Assembly (NCBI RefSeq): GCF_042180575.1 | Contig: NZ_CP170094.1 | Location: forward strand, 2,170,001-2,234,000 | DNA: 64,000 nucleotides | From: Bernardetia sp042180575 | GTDB lineage: Bacteria > Bacteroidota > Bacteroidia > Cytophagales > Bernardetiaceae | Reading direction: 5' to 3' | Part shown: one piece after another, positions 7,818 through 17,672 of the stretch | How the letters are laid out: the number at the start of each line of letters is the position of its first letter | Position numbering within the stretch: position 1 is the stretch's first letter | The notes under the pieces: model-generated | Databases searched by the model: none | What the model was told of the DNA's origin: nothing | The model's input: only the letters and a program-made list of their open reading frames with translations | Position numbers and translations under genes: made by a program

Positions 7818-9338
7818 ATGAACATTACCAAAATCACAAAAGTCCTTATTGCCAATCGTGGCGAAATCACTCTTCGTATTATTCGTTCGTGTAAAGAAAT
7901 GGGTATCAAAACTGTCGCTGTTTTTAGTGAAGCAGACCGTTTAGCACCTCATGTACGTGCTGCTGATGAAGCAATTTGTGTTGGTGCGCCTCCTTCTTCT
8001 GAGTCTTATTTAAGAGGAGATAGAATCATCGAAGCTGCCAAAACAACAGGCGCACAAGCCATTCATCCAGGGTATGGCTTTTTGTCTGAAAATGCAGATT
8101 TTGCACGAAAAGTAAAAGCAGCAGGACTTATTTTTATTGCTCCTTCTCCAGAAGCAATTGAGGTAATGGGTAGTAAATTGGCTGCCAAAAATGCCGTTTC
8201 GAAATATGATATTCCAATGGTTCCAGGGATTAATCATGCTGTGGAAGATATTGCAGAAGCCAAAAAAGAAGCTGCTCAAATCGGTTATCCTATTTTGGTA
8301 AAAGCAAGTGCTGGAGGTGGTGGAAAAGGAATGCGTGTAGTAGAAAAAGAAGACGAATTTGAAGAGCAAATGAAACGTGCTGTTAGTGAAGCACAATCAG
8401 CTTTTGGAGATGGTGCTGTTTTTATTGAAAAATATATTGGTTCACCTCGTCATATTGAGATTCAGATTTTGGGAGATACACATGGAAATATTCTGTATCT
8501 TTTTGAGAGAGAATGTTCTATTCAACGTCGCCACCAAAAGGTAGTAGAAGAAGCTCCTTCGGCTGTTGTAGATGATAAAATGCGTAAAGCAATGGGGGAA
8601 GCTGCCGTAAATGTAGCCAAAGCATGTAATTATTACGGTGCAGGAACGGTAGAATTTATTGTCGATGAGGATTTGAATTTTTATTTTTTAGAAATGAATA
8701 CTCGTTTGCAGGTAGAACATCCAATTACAGAGCAGATTACAGGAATTGATTTAGTAAAAGAACAAATCAAAATTGCAGAAGGACGAGAAATTTCGTTCAA
8801 ACAAGAAGATTTAAAAATAAATGGTCATTCGATTGAAGTGCGTGTATATGCAGAAGACCCAGCCAATAATTTTTTACCAAATGTTGGAAAAGTAGTAGAA
8901 TATAATACACCAAAAGGCTTGGGAGTTCGTGTAGATGATGGTTTTGAGGAAGGAATGGAAGTCCCTATTTTTTATGATTCAATGATTGCAAAACTCATTA
9001 CTTTTGGAGCAAATAGAGAAGAAGCCATGGACAGAATGATAAGAGCGATTGATGAATACAAAATTTCTGGAATACAAACGACGCTACCTTTTTGTAAATT
9101 TGTAATGAAGCATGAAGCATTCAGAAGTGGAAATTTTAGTACAAAATTCGTAGAAAATCATTTCAAACCTGAATATTTAGATGTTCAAACTTCAAAAGAA
9201 GAAGAAGAACTTGCAGTAGCTATTGTAAGCCAACTTTTGGAAAATAGAAAGAAAAAATCAGTTATCCTTGGTGGGGACACTGGCAACGGTAATGTTAGTG
9301 GAATGAGTGATTGGAGAAAGAAGAGAACTACTTTTTAA
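7818..9338 (+). CDS. accC: Biotin carboxylase subunit of an acyl-CoA carboxylase
   Basis: 506 residues. The enzyme carboxylates biotin with bicarbonate and ATP. Landmarks are VLIANRGEITLRIIRSC at the N-terminus, IHPGYGFLSENADFA, the ATP-grasp glycine loop KASAGGGGKGMRVV, FIEKYIGSPRHIEIQILGD, ERECSIQRRHQKVVEEAPS and FLEMNTRLQVEHPITE. The C-terminal ~50 residues (from about 455) are an extra tail absent from E. coli AccC. Such tails are usual in Bacteroidota propionyl/acetyl-CoA carboxylase alpha subunits. No biotin carrier or carboxyltransferase gene is adjacent, so whether the partner makes malonyl- or methylmalonyl-CoA is not decided here. Confidence 0.93.
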   Translation: MNITKITKVLIANRGEITLRIIRSCKEMGIKTVAVFSEADRLAPHVRAADEAICVGAPPSSESYLRGDRIIEAAKTTGAQAIHPGYGFLSENADFARKVKAAGLIFIAPSPEAIEVMGSKLAAKNAVSKYDIPMVPGINHAVEDIAEAKKEAAQIGYPILVKASAGGGGKGMRVVEKEDEFEEQMKRAVSEAQSAFGDGAVFIEKYIGSPRHIEIQILGDTHGNILYLFERECSIQRRHQKVVEEAPSAVVDDKMRKAMGEAAVNVAKACNYYGAGTVEFIVDEDLNFYFLEMNTRLQVEHPITEQITGIDLVKEQIKIAEGREISFKQEDLKINGHSIEVRVYAEDPANNFLPNVGKVVEYNTPKGLGVRVDDGFEEGMEVPIFYDSMIAKLITFGANREEAMDRMIRAIDEYKISGIQTTLPFCKFVMKHEAFRSGNFSTKFVENHFKPEYLDVQTSKEEEELAVAIVSQLLENRKKKSVILGGDTGNGNVSGMSDWRKKRTTF

Positions 9339-9514
9339 CTTTTCGGTCCTTTACAATACCAAAATAAATATTACACTTCACTGCTACAAAATTCTAGCTT
9401 GTATCTATCTATTTCGTCAGCAGATGCTGACAAAATAGAGCGTCCAAGCAAAATGCTTGAACGAGAAATCTAAAGGGAAAAATAGATTTTATTTTGATAT
9501 AAGAACATAACTTT

Positions 9515-9553
9515 AAAACTGATTTGAACTGAAATACTCAAATCAGTTTTTTT
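9515..9553 (+). terminator. Rho-independent terminator of accC
   Basis: AAAACTGATTTGA at 9515-9527 pairs perfectly with TCAAATCAGTTTT at 9538-9550; T-run follows. Confidence 0.8.
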
Positions 9554-9625
9554 GAATCCTAGATTCAACCTATAAATGCAATTAGCCAATGTAGCTTTCA
9601 TTTATCTTTTTGTCGTTGATGGAGA

Positions 9626-9767
9626 TATACTCATACGCTTTTGGTTTTCGGAAAAGTAAACCTGTCGAACATTAAGGTGTCAGATAATTTGTTTTTTGAA
9701 CTGTACTGACACTTATGAAAGTGTCTGACAGTTTTATTTTTTCGAAAACCATTTTTGATTGAGTATA
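9626..9767. repeat. 142-bp imperfect palindrome (MITE-like or structured RNA)
   Basis: Outer arms TATACTCA (9626-9633) and TGAGTATA (9760-9767), next arms GGTTTTCG (9643-9650) and CGAAAACC (9743-9750), with equal 9-base spacers on both sides. Further in, CTGTC...AAG.GTGTCAG pairs with CTGACACTT...GACAG, and the stem GACACTT-atga-AAGTGTC sits right of centre. The symmetry suggests a non-autonomous mobile palindrome or a long hairpin transcript. Confidence 0.65.
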
Positions 9768-9849
9768 CCAACAACAGCTAGAATAAAAACAATATACAAA
9801 TTATAATCATTCATTATAATTCATATTTTAACTCATTACAGTATTAATT

Positions 9850-10311
9850 ATGACAGCTCAAAATGCAGAAAAATTAGTAACAGACGATTTAATAAGAGAA
9901 TCAGATTTATTTGCTGTAATGCCTGAAAATACTTTTGAAACTGATACATGTTTTGTGGTATTTTATCAAACAAAAGAATTTATCAAAACTAGAAATTTTG
10001 ATAACTTGGCAATTGGAAATGGAGCTGTATTAGTAGATAAAAACACGAAAAAAGTATATCATACAGGTTCAGGAAAAACTGTTGAAAGCTATATTGAATC
10101 ATATGAACAATATGGAGATCCATTTTTAGAGAAAGATACTCTCAGATTAAATATAGAACTTGAGAAAACTGAGTTAGGGAATAATGTATTAGCAAAAATC
10201 AAACTCTTAAAAGCAATAACAGGTTTAGGAATTTCTGATGTCAAAGAAGTATTAATAAATTTGAGAGATGGGAATAAGATTACAATTTCAAATGATATTA
10301 CTGACAAATAA
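9850..10311 (+). CDS. Imm35/YrhB-like protein with an L7/L12-like C-terminal segment
   Basis: 153 residues, no signal peptide. Residues about 20-85 (CFVVFYQTKEFIKTRNFDN, IGNGAVLVDKNTKKVYHTGS, ESYIESYEQYG) resemble the YrhB/Imm35 domain, seen in immunity proteins of polymorphic toxin systems. The tail, about residues 115-148 (KIKLLKAITGLGISDVKEVL), resembles the C-terminal domain of ribosomal protein L7/L12. No toxin gene is adjacent. The role is unknown; immunity is only a family-based suggestion. Confidence 0.6.
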   Translation: MTAQNAEKLVTDDLIRESDLFAVMPENTFETDTCFVVFYQTKEFIKTRNFDNLAIGNGAVLVDKNTKKVYHTGSGKTVESYIESYEQYGDPFLEKDTLRLNIELEKTELGNNVLAKIKLLKAITGLGISDVKEVLINLRDGNKITISNDITDK

Positions 10312-10454
10312 CGAATTTCACTTTTAGAAAATGGATTTAAAACTTCTTACCCATTACATTGATAAGTAAAAAAACACTTCCTATTTTCTGTAATGTCCTA
10401 TTATTTCTCAAATCTTAGACTTATATTTTCCAGTAATTATAAATACAAATCTTC

Positions 10455-10487
10455 CTCATTCCAATCAAAAAAGGAATGAGTTTTTTT
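10455..10487 (+). terminator. Rho-independent terminator
   Basis: CTCATTCC at 10455-10462 pairs with GGAATGAG at 10473-10480, followed by seven T; it ends the Imm35-like gene unit. Confidence 0.75.
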
Positions 10488-10570
10488 AGTGTTTTGTATT
10501 TAGTTAATGATTATTTGCTTAAATTAAGTACTGATAAAAAATAGTGTATCTACTTATAAAAAAGATAACC

Positions 10571-12307
10571 ATGCATAGTGAAGAACTAACAGAAAAACAC
10601 AGTTTTATTAATGATAAAGTATTTCAACTGAAAATGACTGCTTTAATAGGAAAGCGTTTTCTCAAAAATATGCTCTCACCTCCAAAAAAATTCAAAAATC
10701 AACAAAAATTAATTGATGAGCCTATTATTGCTTTTTCAGAAAGTGACTTATGGAATCCTTTTGATAATAAAGATAATTGGATTTTGACGGCTGGAAAGAT
10801 TGAAAATTTAAGAATTGCATCCAAAAAATTAAATGGTCTTGAAGTCAAGGCAAATGAAGTTTTTAGTTTTTGGAAACATATTGGAAATCCAAATTTTGGA
10901 CAAGGCTATGTCATTGGACGAGAAATTAGAGAAGGTTGTGTTGTTCCGACAATAGCAGGTGGATTGTGTCAGTTATCAAATGCGTTGTATGATGCTGCAA
11001 GTAAAGCCAATTTTGATATAATCGAAAGGCATAAGCATACAAAAGTAATTAAAGGTTCTTTAGCAGAACAGGATAGAGATGCAACAGTCAAATGGAATTA
11101 TATTGACTTGCGTTTTAAATCTTCTTTTGATTTTAGAATTAATATCGAACTGACTTCAGATAAATTAATTCTTAGTTTTAAAAGCAAACAAAAAAATACT
11201 AAACCTACTGATACCAGTTTTGAACTAAGAAACACTCACAAACTGAATGACTGTTATTCATGTGGAAATTTTGCTTGTTTTAAGCATCCAGACAGAACAT
11301 CAAAAAAACAAGAAGCTGCAATAACAACCTTTATCTTAGATGAAAAATGGGTTGAATTTGACAATTATGTAACCTCTATTTCTACACCTTCAGATAATTT
11401 TATTATACCTCTCAAAAAAAATAGATTTATAAAATCGGAACGCTATTCTTGGAAAGCCTTGAACTTAGGAAAGGTCTATTCAACAACATTTGAAGGAATT
11501 TATCGTGCTGTTAAATTAAGATTAGCGAGTAAAAAGAATAATAATGTCTTTGAACTTATGCTAAAACTTGACAAGCAAATTGCAAAAAAAGCAGTTCAAC
11601 ATATACCTCTTTCCTCTACTCACTTGGTTATTAGTCAAAATCTACTTCCATTTATTTATGAAACAGGTGCTTTGGGTGGCAGAACCTTTGATGTTTTGAT
11701 GACAAGATTGCCCTTCAAAAAACTACATGAAAGACTTGATTTTGCGTTCTCAAAACATACAGAAAGTCCAACACTAAAGGATTTTAGAGTATCTAAAGAA
11801 TTAATTGAATTAGAAAATCAAGCTCTTACAAAGGCACAAAAAATAATAACTACACATTCTGAAATTGCAGAAATATTCAAAAATAAAGTTGAGAAATTAA
11901 GTTGGCAACTACCAACAATATCATCAAATACACAAAGAAAAGGAAATAAAGTACTTTTTCCAGCTTCGGCTCTTGGTAGAAAGGGTGGATATGAAATCAA
12001 AAAACTTACAAAAGAATTAAACCTCAACTTGGTTATTTCTGGAAGAGCCATCGAAAAGGATGATTTTTGGGAAGACTTAAAAATAGAGAGTTTTGATGGA
12101 AACTATGACCAAATTAGTTTAGTAGTTTATCCAACATACATTGAACATCAACCAAGACAAATCTTAAAAGCTATTGCTATGGGTATTCCTGTAATTACAA
12201 CAACTGCATGTGGATTAGACCCTTCAGATAATATAAAAGTTTTTTCTTTGAATGATATGGATATAATGAAAAGTGAAATACAAAAAATACTAATAACAAC
12301 ATCTTAA
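10571..12307 (+). CDS. VanW-family protein fused to a glycosyltransferase-like domain
   Basis: 578 residues from the ATG at 10571; an upstream GTG at 10544 is possible but less likely. The N-terminal half carries VanW signatures: GLEVKANEVFSFWKHIG, GYVIGREIREGCVVPTIAGG and LCQLSNALYDAA (about residues 95-145). A Cys pair follows (CYSCGNFACFKHP, about 230). The C-terminal third ends with VVYPTYIEHQPRQILKAIAM-GIPVITTTACGL, the nucleotide-sugar-binding layout of GT-B transferases. VanW domains occur near cell-wall genes, but their activity is unsettled. The fusion suggests a role in envelope glycan modification. No signal or membrane segment is visible. Confidence 0.72.
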   Translation: MHSEELTEKHSFINDKVFQLKMTALIGKRFLKNMLSPPKKFKNQQKLIDEPIIAFSESDLWNPFDNKDNWILTAGKIENLRIASKKLNGLEVKANEVFSFWKHIGNPNFGQGYVIGREIREGCVVPTIAGGLCQLSNALYDAASKANFDIIERHKHTKVIKGSLAEQDRDATVKWNYIDLRFKSSFDFRINIELTSDKLILSFKSKQKNTKPTDTSFELRNTHKLNDCYSCGNFACFKHPDRTSKKQEAAITTFILDEKWVEFDNYVTSISTPSDNFIIPLKKNRFIKSERYSWKALNLGKVYSTTFEGIYRAVKLRLASKKNNNVFELMLKLDKQIAKKAVQHIPLSSTHLVISQNLLPFIYETGALGGRTFDVLMTRLPFKKLHERLDFAFSKHTESPTLKDFRVSKELIELENQALTKAQKIITTHSEIAEIFKNKVEKLSWQLPTISSNTQRKGNKVLFPASALGRKGGYEIKKLTKELNLNLVISGRAIEKDDFWEDLKIESFDGNYDQISLVVYPTYIEHQPRQILKAIAMGIPVITTTACGLDPSDNIKVFSLNDMDIMKSEIQKILITTS

Positions 12308-12392
12308 AATATAGAAGTTCTGAAAACACTATTTTATTACTTTAACCGTCGTTGAGGCTCAAATGCAGTCGTCAATGAAGTTTGTGTGTAAT

Positions 12393-13457
12393 TTATTCCT
12401 TTACCATAAGTTCGGTATTATTTGCAAAAAGAACAAAGTAAGGATTTGTAGCTTCTACTTTTTTAAGCAAAACAAAGAAAGGTTTGTCAAATCGCATCTT
12501 TTTGGGTTTGGGTTTTTCTTCTTCCATTAAGTCTTCTATTGCTACCATAATCTCTGCTTCACTTTCTAGTTTTGCTCCCTTTTCATCAAAGATAAAGGCT
12601 GTACGTTGATACACTAATTCAATTAAATAGTCTTTATTTGAAGAAGTAATTGTATTTCCTTCTATATTTGAATAATTTGTTTCAATATTAAAATTGAATT
12701 TTGGAATGATTACTTCATCTTCATCTTGAAGATAATATTTCCAACTCTTACTTTCTTGTTTTCGTTCTTTCTTACCTAAAGATTTCTTTTTTTCTAACTC
12801 ATTATTCATTTGAGCAAAGTTTTTAAATTGCTTTTTTGTCTTGAATAAAAGAATTTCGTGTTGCTTATCCTTTGGCAAGAGTTTGATAACAAATTCGTTG
12901 TCATTTTTATAGTAAAGAATTTTAATTGTTTTGTAAGTATCTTTTCCACCTCCAAAAGTTCCGAAAGAAGCTACTTTTATTCCTTTAAAAATTAGTTCAT
13001 TATCAAAACTATTCAAATCAAGCTCAAAAGGTAAAGATTTATTAAATTCAGCTCTTGCTATTATTCTACCAAAAAGAAATTCTTCATCTGCCTTTTTTAT
13101 ACCTCCAAAAGAAATATATTCATCATCATTCAATACATTTTTAAAAGAAGTAGAGTTATTGAGCAAAATCAAGTCTTTTGAATTTTCTGTACTCTGAATT
13201 TGTAGAGGAGTTTTGATAGCTTTTCTAACTTCATCCCAAGCATACAAAAGTGTTACACAGTAAACAGCATTTTTATCTTTGGAAATTTTATTTTCTAAAG
13301 TTGGTAAAAACTCTGTTTTTGGATATTCAGATAGTTTTTTTACTTTAGGAAAGTCTCTTTTTACTTCTTTAGATTGGCTTTCTGTCTCAACATCTTCATT
13401 CTTGCAACTGAAAAAAAATAGAAAAATGAAAAAGAACAGAATAAGGTTTGATTTCAT
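12393..13457 (-). CDS. Uncharacterised lipoprotein
   Basis: 354 residues starting MKSNLILFFFIFLFFFSCKN, a short lipoprotein signal with lipobox FFSC (Cys 18). The mature part is rich in Lys and Glu and contains no motif I recognise; predicted strands such as DEYISFGGIKKADEEFLFGR and KYYLQDEDEVIIPKFNFNIE suggest a beta-rich fold. It lies 69 bases downstream of the start side of the large membrane/TPR gene on the same strand but with its own start, and may be cotranscribed with it. Function unknown. Confidence 0.7.
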   Translation of the reverse strand: MKSNLILFFFIFLFFFSCKNEDVETESQSKEVKRDFPKVKKLSEYPKTEFLPTLENKISKDKNAVYCVTLLYAWDEVRKAIKTPLQIQSTENSKDLILLNNSTSFKNVLNDDEYISFGGIKKADEEFLFGRIIARAEFNKSLPFELDLNSFDNELIFKGIKVASFGTFGGGKDTYKTIKILYYKNDNEFVIKLLPKDKQHEILLFKTKKQFKNFAQMNNELEKKKSLGKKERKQESKSWKYYLQDEDEVIIPKFNFNIETNYSNIEGNTITSSNKDYLIELVYQRTAFIFDEKGAKLESEAEIMVAIEDLMEEEKPKPKKMRFDKPFFVLLKKVEATNPYFVLFANNTELMVKE

Positions 13458-13526
13458 AAAATGAAGATTTATAAGAAAATAAAATTCATAATTAGCTATG
13501 CTGCTTTGACAGGTCGTAATTCATTA

Positions 13527-16500
13527 TTACATCTCTCCCCCATTCATCCACTCTTCAAAAGCTTTTTCTTTCTGACTTTTAAGAGAATCATATTTTGGTA
13601 AGAATTTTTCATACGCATTTGGCATATTTAGTTTCAAGAAATCTAACGAACGTTCAGCATAATTATCCAAACCTGCATCTAAAGACTCCAAGGCATAAAT
13701 TTCATTCGCTCTAGCCGAATAAGGAAATGTTTCTATAATCTGAAAAGCTGTTTTATATGCTTTGCCTTTCAAATTATTTCGCTTATAATAAGTAATAGCT
13801 TCTTCCAACACTTCAAAATCAAAAGGAAGTCCTTCAATGGCTTTTTCCATTGCATTTTTAGAACGAGTAGTATCTCCTAATTGCTCGGCAAAAAGAGCTG
13901 TATAAAAATGTTTTTTAGCTTTTTGATATGCACGAGTAGGCTTTAGGTTATCCAAAACAGAAGCCATTGAAAGTAATTTATTATCTTTCCAAAGTAACTC
14001 TAAATCAATGAGTTGGAAACGTTCTAATGTTCTTGGTTCTAATTCTTCTGCACTAAGTTGTGTAGCAGAATTACGCCAAACTAACGCACTTTGCAAATCA
14101 CCACGTTTCAAATCAAATTCTATTTTATCCAAAACTACTTCCAATTTTAGGTTTTGATTTTTCATTGTTCGGAGCTTTTCAGCAAATTCTTTTGTTCCTT
14201 CTTCTCCTATCAAATATGGAATTTGATAATGAAAATAACGTCTTTTTGCATCTTCATCTAAAGAATCAAAATTGATAGTTTTGGCTTCTTCTTTTTGTAA
14301 AATCAAATACATTTCATTTGCTGTTGTTTGAAAAGGATGTGTAGCCGTCGTATCCCAACCTCTCCACATTTGAAGTGCTTCGGTTTTGTCTGCTTGATAC
14401 AATGATTTTTCAGAAAGTGCAATGGCTTCATAGAGATTATTCAGCCCCCTACCCATCAAATAGGCTTTATTAAAATATAAACTTGCTTCATCATATTGTT
14501 TGTGTTCCAAAAACCAAAGTCCTAATAAATGTTTGTATTGTGAAGTCGAATTTCCATACGATGTATCTAAATATTTTAGTGTTATGAAAGCATCATACAC
14601 ATTACCTAATCTATATTGATTGACTGCCTTAGCCAAAAGCATAAAAGGAATATGCTCTTGATTTGCCAAAACTTGTTCTCTATTTTGGATAAGTTCTACA
14701 ATCGTACTATCTACTTTTTGGTTCACTTTTTCATCTATAACTCGTTGATTTAGAAGACCATAATGATAAACATAGAGCAAATCTTCTGTCGTCCAAACTG
14801 AATCTTGAATTAACTCTTCATTAAAATCAATTTTTGTATTTGAGTTTAATTTCGCAGCTTTTTTATCTAAATCAAAAAAGCGTTTTTGATATAAAATTTT
14901 ATTCGAAAGTGCGCCTGTATTGTCTTGTGTTTGGATACGCAATTCTAAAGAATCTAAGGCTGTATAATTGTCTGTTAGTGTATTTAATGTCCACCAGTTT
15001 GTCTCCAAAGTTGCTTCTATTTCTTTTGAATCAGCATATTTTTTGATTTTCTCTAATTCTCTAGCCAAAGAATCATTATTTTTCAATCCAAAACGGTCGA
15101 TAGAATTAAAAATCAAATTATTTTTTAATTGTGGATTTTTTGGAAACTCTGCCGAACCATTTAACAGCATAAAATAAGATTCATCAGCATTATTTGTACG
15201 GTTCATCAAATCCGAAACGGCTGTATAAGTATAAGGAGACGCTGTTCTTTCTGATGCTATTTTGAGAAATGAATAGGCCTCTTGCCAATGAAACTGACGC
15301 AGCGCAATCCCTGCCATTCCCCAATAGGCTTTATGATTGGTATAAATTTTATAAATGGCTGATTGATAATTGATTTTGGCAAGCTGGTAAGTTTCTTCTA
15401 CTTTTTTATCTCTTGCTTCTAGTTCTTCTAACGTCAAATTACTTGTCATTCCATCTCCAGTAGCATTTTCATCAACATCTTCATTTTTTAAAGCATCTGC
15501 TTCTGACAAAAATACATCTCCAATTCCGTTTAAATATCCTGCTTGAGCTTGATTGTAATGAATAAAATTATGACGATACGCCAAAATAGTAATTATAAAA
15601 AAACCTAACAAAGCTGCATAACTCCAATTTACTTTGCGAGGTTGCCAAAGAAGAGGATAGGATTGAATGCTTTTTTCCAAAAGCTCACTAAAATTGACAA
15701 AAACATAAACAAAGAAAGCAAGCGCAAATCCAATGTTTGAATAAATAATTATATCCGAAAAAATATCAATTAAAGGGTCATTATTAGTCGCAATAGCGTA
15801 CATAATAGTCGAAGAAGCAATCAAAGCCCAACCGATATACAAAAGCAAACCCACAGGACGAGCCGTAAAAAACTTTTTATAGTGTTCTTCTCTTCCCACA
15901 AAACCCCAAATTCCTAGCACAGTCATAATCACAAAAATCACAAAAGGAGGAACATAAATAAGCTCCCAAGAAACGGCACGAACACTAAAAAGATACGAAT
16001 ACACCATGTGAAAAAAGAAAATTGCACTCACTATCGCAAAATGTATTAGTGTACTATTTGAGCCATCTGCACCACGAGAAACCACCCAATATAAAGCTCT
16101 AGGAATTTCGTGAGCATTAAAAATAACAAACAAAAATGTAAGGATAATAGGAATAACAATGCCGTAATTAGCCAAGAAAAACACAGGATTATTGAGCGTA
16201 TTTAGTTGTGAATCTACCAAAAAGCTCATTCCGATAGCCACAGCAGAAATAACTAAAAAACGAAGAAATAAAGAACCTTTTGCAAAAAATTGAAACAAAA
16301 AAGTAACTACTCCAAAGCTCAAAAGAACAATAATAAACCATGTCTTTTCATTTCTAAAATCCATAAGTCCTTGAATGCCAGCTAATCCATCAATAGAACA
16401 ATAACTAAGAAAAATTGCAAAAGCGAAAAGCACAATTCCGTACCAATGGACACGCAAATATGTTGAAGCAGTCAGAATCAAAACCCACGCAAAGGCAAGA

Positions 16501-16799
16501 CTAAACACAAAAATAGTGGCAGCAGAATAATTTAGCTGAAGAAAGGAAGTAGAAAATGTTTTATTTAATAGATAACCATCTACTTCTGCAATAAAAGGAA
16601 AAAAGATATGTTGAAAGCTATCAATTTGAAGAGGAACAGTAGTAAGTTCGCCATTGGAAGTCCATTCGAAGACAGCTTTTTCTCCCAACACAAACGCATA
16701 CAAATAAGCTCCCAAACCAGCAAAAAGCGCAAAAATAGAAAGCGTACACAAAATACGCTCACTTAAAGACCATTTTCTCCAAAAAATTAGGTTTTTCAT
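13527..16799 (-). CDS. Large membrane protein with C-terminal TPR repeats
   Basis: 1090 residues from the ATG at 16799 (MKNLIFWRKWSLSERILC); an upstream TTG start is possible. Residues about 10-430 hold roughly eleven hydrophobic segments, for example ILCTLSIFALFAGLGAYLYA and LLGFFIITILAYRH. The rest (about 440-1090) is hydrophilic and helical with TPR-like pairs such as YRLGNVYDAFITLKYLD and EHKQYDEASLYFNKAYLMGR. This is the layout of integral-membrane sensors or assembly scaffolds with a periplasmic or cytosolic TPR superhelix. I cannot name a substrate. A neighbouring lipoprotein gene follows on the same strand. Confidence 0.8.
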   Translation of the reverse strand: MKNLIFWRKWSLSERILCTLSIFALFAGLGAYLYAFVLGEKAVFEWTSNGELTTVPLQIDSFQHIFFPFIAEVDGYLLNKTFSTSFLQLNYSAATIFVFSLAFAWVLILTASTYLRVHWYGIVLFAFAIFLSYCSIDGLAGIQGLMDFRNEKTWFIIVLLSFGVVTFLFQFFAKGSLFLRFLVISAVAIGMSFLVDSQLNTLNNPVFFLANYGIVIPIILTFLFVIFNAHEIPRALYWVVSRGADGSNSTLIHFAIVSAIFFFHMVYSYLFSVRAVSWELIYVPPFVIFVIMTVLGIWGFVGREEHYKKFFTARPVGLLLYIGWALIASSTIMYAIATNNDPLIDIFSDIIIYSNIGFALAFFVYVFVNFSELLEKSIQSYPLLWQPRKVNWSYAALLGFFIITILAYRHNFIHYNQAQAGYLNGIGDVFLSEADALKNEDVDENATGDGMTSNLTLEELEARDKKVEETYQLAKINYQSAIYKIYTNHKAYWGMAGIALRQFHWQEAYSFLKIASERTASPYTYTAVSDLMNRTNNADESYFMLLNGSAEFPKNPQLKNNLIFNSIDRFGLKNNDSLARELEKIKKYADSKEIEATLETNWWTLNTLTDNYTALDSLELRIQTQDNTGALSNKILYQKRFFDLDKKAAKLNSNTKIDFNEELIQDSVWTTEDLLYVYHYGLLNQRVIDEKVNQKVDSTIVELIQNREQVLANQEHIPFMLLAKAVNQYRLGNVYDAFITLKYLDTSYGNSTSQYKHLLGLWFLEHKQYDEASLYFNKAYLMGRGLNNLYEAIALSEKSLYQADKTEALQMWRGWDTTATHPFQTTANEMYLILQKEEAKTINFDSLDEDAKRRYFHYQIPYLIGEEGTKEFAEKLRTMKNQNLKLEVVLDKIEFDLKRGDLQSALVWRNSATQLSAEELEPRTLERFQLIDLELLWKDNKLLSMASVLDNLKPTRAYQKAKKHFYTALFAEQLGDTTRSKNAMEKAIEGLPFDFEVLEEAITYYKRNNLKGKAYKTAFQIIETFPYSARANEIYALESLDAGLDNYAERSLDFLKLNMPNAYEKFLPKYDSLKSQKEKAFEEWMNGGEM

Positions 16800-16925
16800 A
16801 GATTGATTTTGACGTGATTTTATATCTTTTGTCAAAGGCAAGCCTTTGACCTACGAAGTGTTTTATCTTTGTAACGAATATTATTTCATAAATTGTGTTG
16901 CAAATTTAGTCAATTTAATTCTTTA

Positions 16926-17603
16926 TTAATCCTTTAATAAGCGAAGAGCTTCTCTTTTACTCAAATTACTCAATTCAGATTCATTTTTTTCTACAAAATC
17001 AATTACCCAATTTGGATTTGTTCGGCTGTATTCTCTCAAAATCCAACCGATTGCTTTATTAATAAAAAATTCTTTTGATGGAATAAGAGAAATAGTAATT
17101 GAAGTCAGTAAATGTGTATCTATATTTTCTTTGTCTTTGAGTTGAAATAAAATAGCAGAACGCTGCAACCAAATATTTTTGGATTCTAGCCATTTTTCAA
17201 TATAAAAATCTCTTTCTTTTGGAAATGATTTAAAATATTGATTGACCAGTTTTGGAGCTATAAAATCTATTGTATCCCACCACGACTTATTCAAAATCAT
17301 AAACTCAAAAAGGGCAATATCTTCTTTTTCTAGTTCTTTTTTGTATTTGAAGGCTAGTTCTTGTGCAAAAAGCTGATAATCTCGTTGTGGTTTTTGCCAT
17401 AAGATTTTTACAATTTGATGTAATTCTGATTTTTTAGGCAAAAATTCTTTACTCAAAAAAGGCTTTTGTAATTCTCTTCGTTGAGGGGTTTTGATTCCAA
17501 CATACTCAAATTGATTTCGCATATAGGCTTTTTGCTGTGCTGCGATTTTTGGGTTTGCTTGGCTTTCAAATTCTGATTGTAGGGTTTTTAGGTAGGTTTG
17601 CAT
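16926..17603 (-). CDS. DNA alkylation repair protein, AlkD-like HEAT-repeat glycosylase
   Basis: 225 residues of ALK/HEAT repeats. Typical segments are AYMRNQFEYVGIKTPQRREL, KSWWDTIDFIAPKLV, WLESKNIWLQRSAILFQL, EFFINKAIGWILREYS and SRTNPNWVIDFVEKN. The WWDTID and NKAIGWILREY blocks mark the AlkD family, which excises N3/N7-alkylated bases by wrapping the helix with Trp and Asp residues at the active site. Full length for the family. Stand-alone gene. Confidence 0.9.
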   Translation of the reverse strand: MQTYLKTLQSEFESQANPKIAAQQKAYMRNQFEYVGIKTPQRRELQKPFLSKEFLPKKSELHQIVKILWQKPQRDYQLFAQELAFKYKKELEKEDIALFEFMILNKSWWDTIDFIAPKLVNQYFKSFPKERDFYIEKWLESKNIWLQRSAILFQLKDKENIDTHLLTSITISLIPSKEFFINKAIGWILREYSRTNPNWVIDFVEKNESELSNLSKREALRLLKD

Positions 17604-17672
17604 TCGTGTATATTTTTTGACTTTAAAAAGACAACTCTTTTGCGTACAAGAAACATAATTAGCTAATTGGTC

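Larger units (their letters stand above)
9339..9849. other. Long intergenic region with a terminator, small hairpins and a large palindrome
   Basis: It holds small perfect hairpins (GTCAGCA-gat-TGCTGAC-like near 9415-9433 and CAAGCA-aaa-TGCTTG near 9452-9466), the accC terminator at 9515-9553 and the large imperfect palindrome at 9626-9767. No coding frame is supported. Confidence 0.6.
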
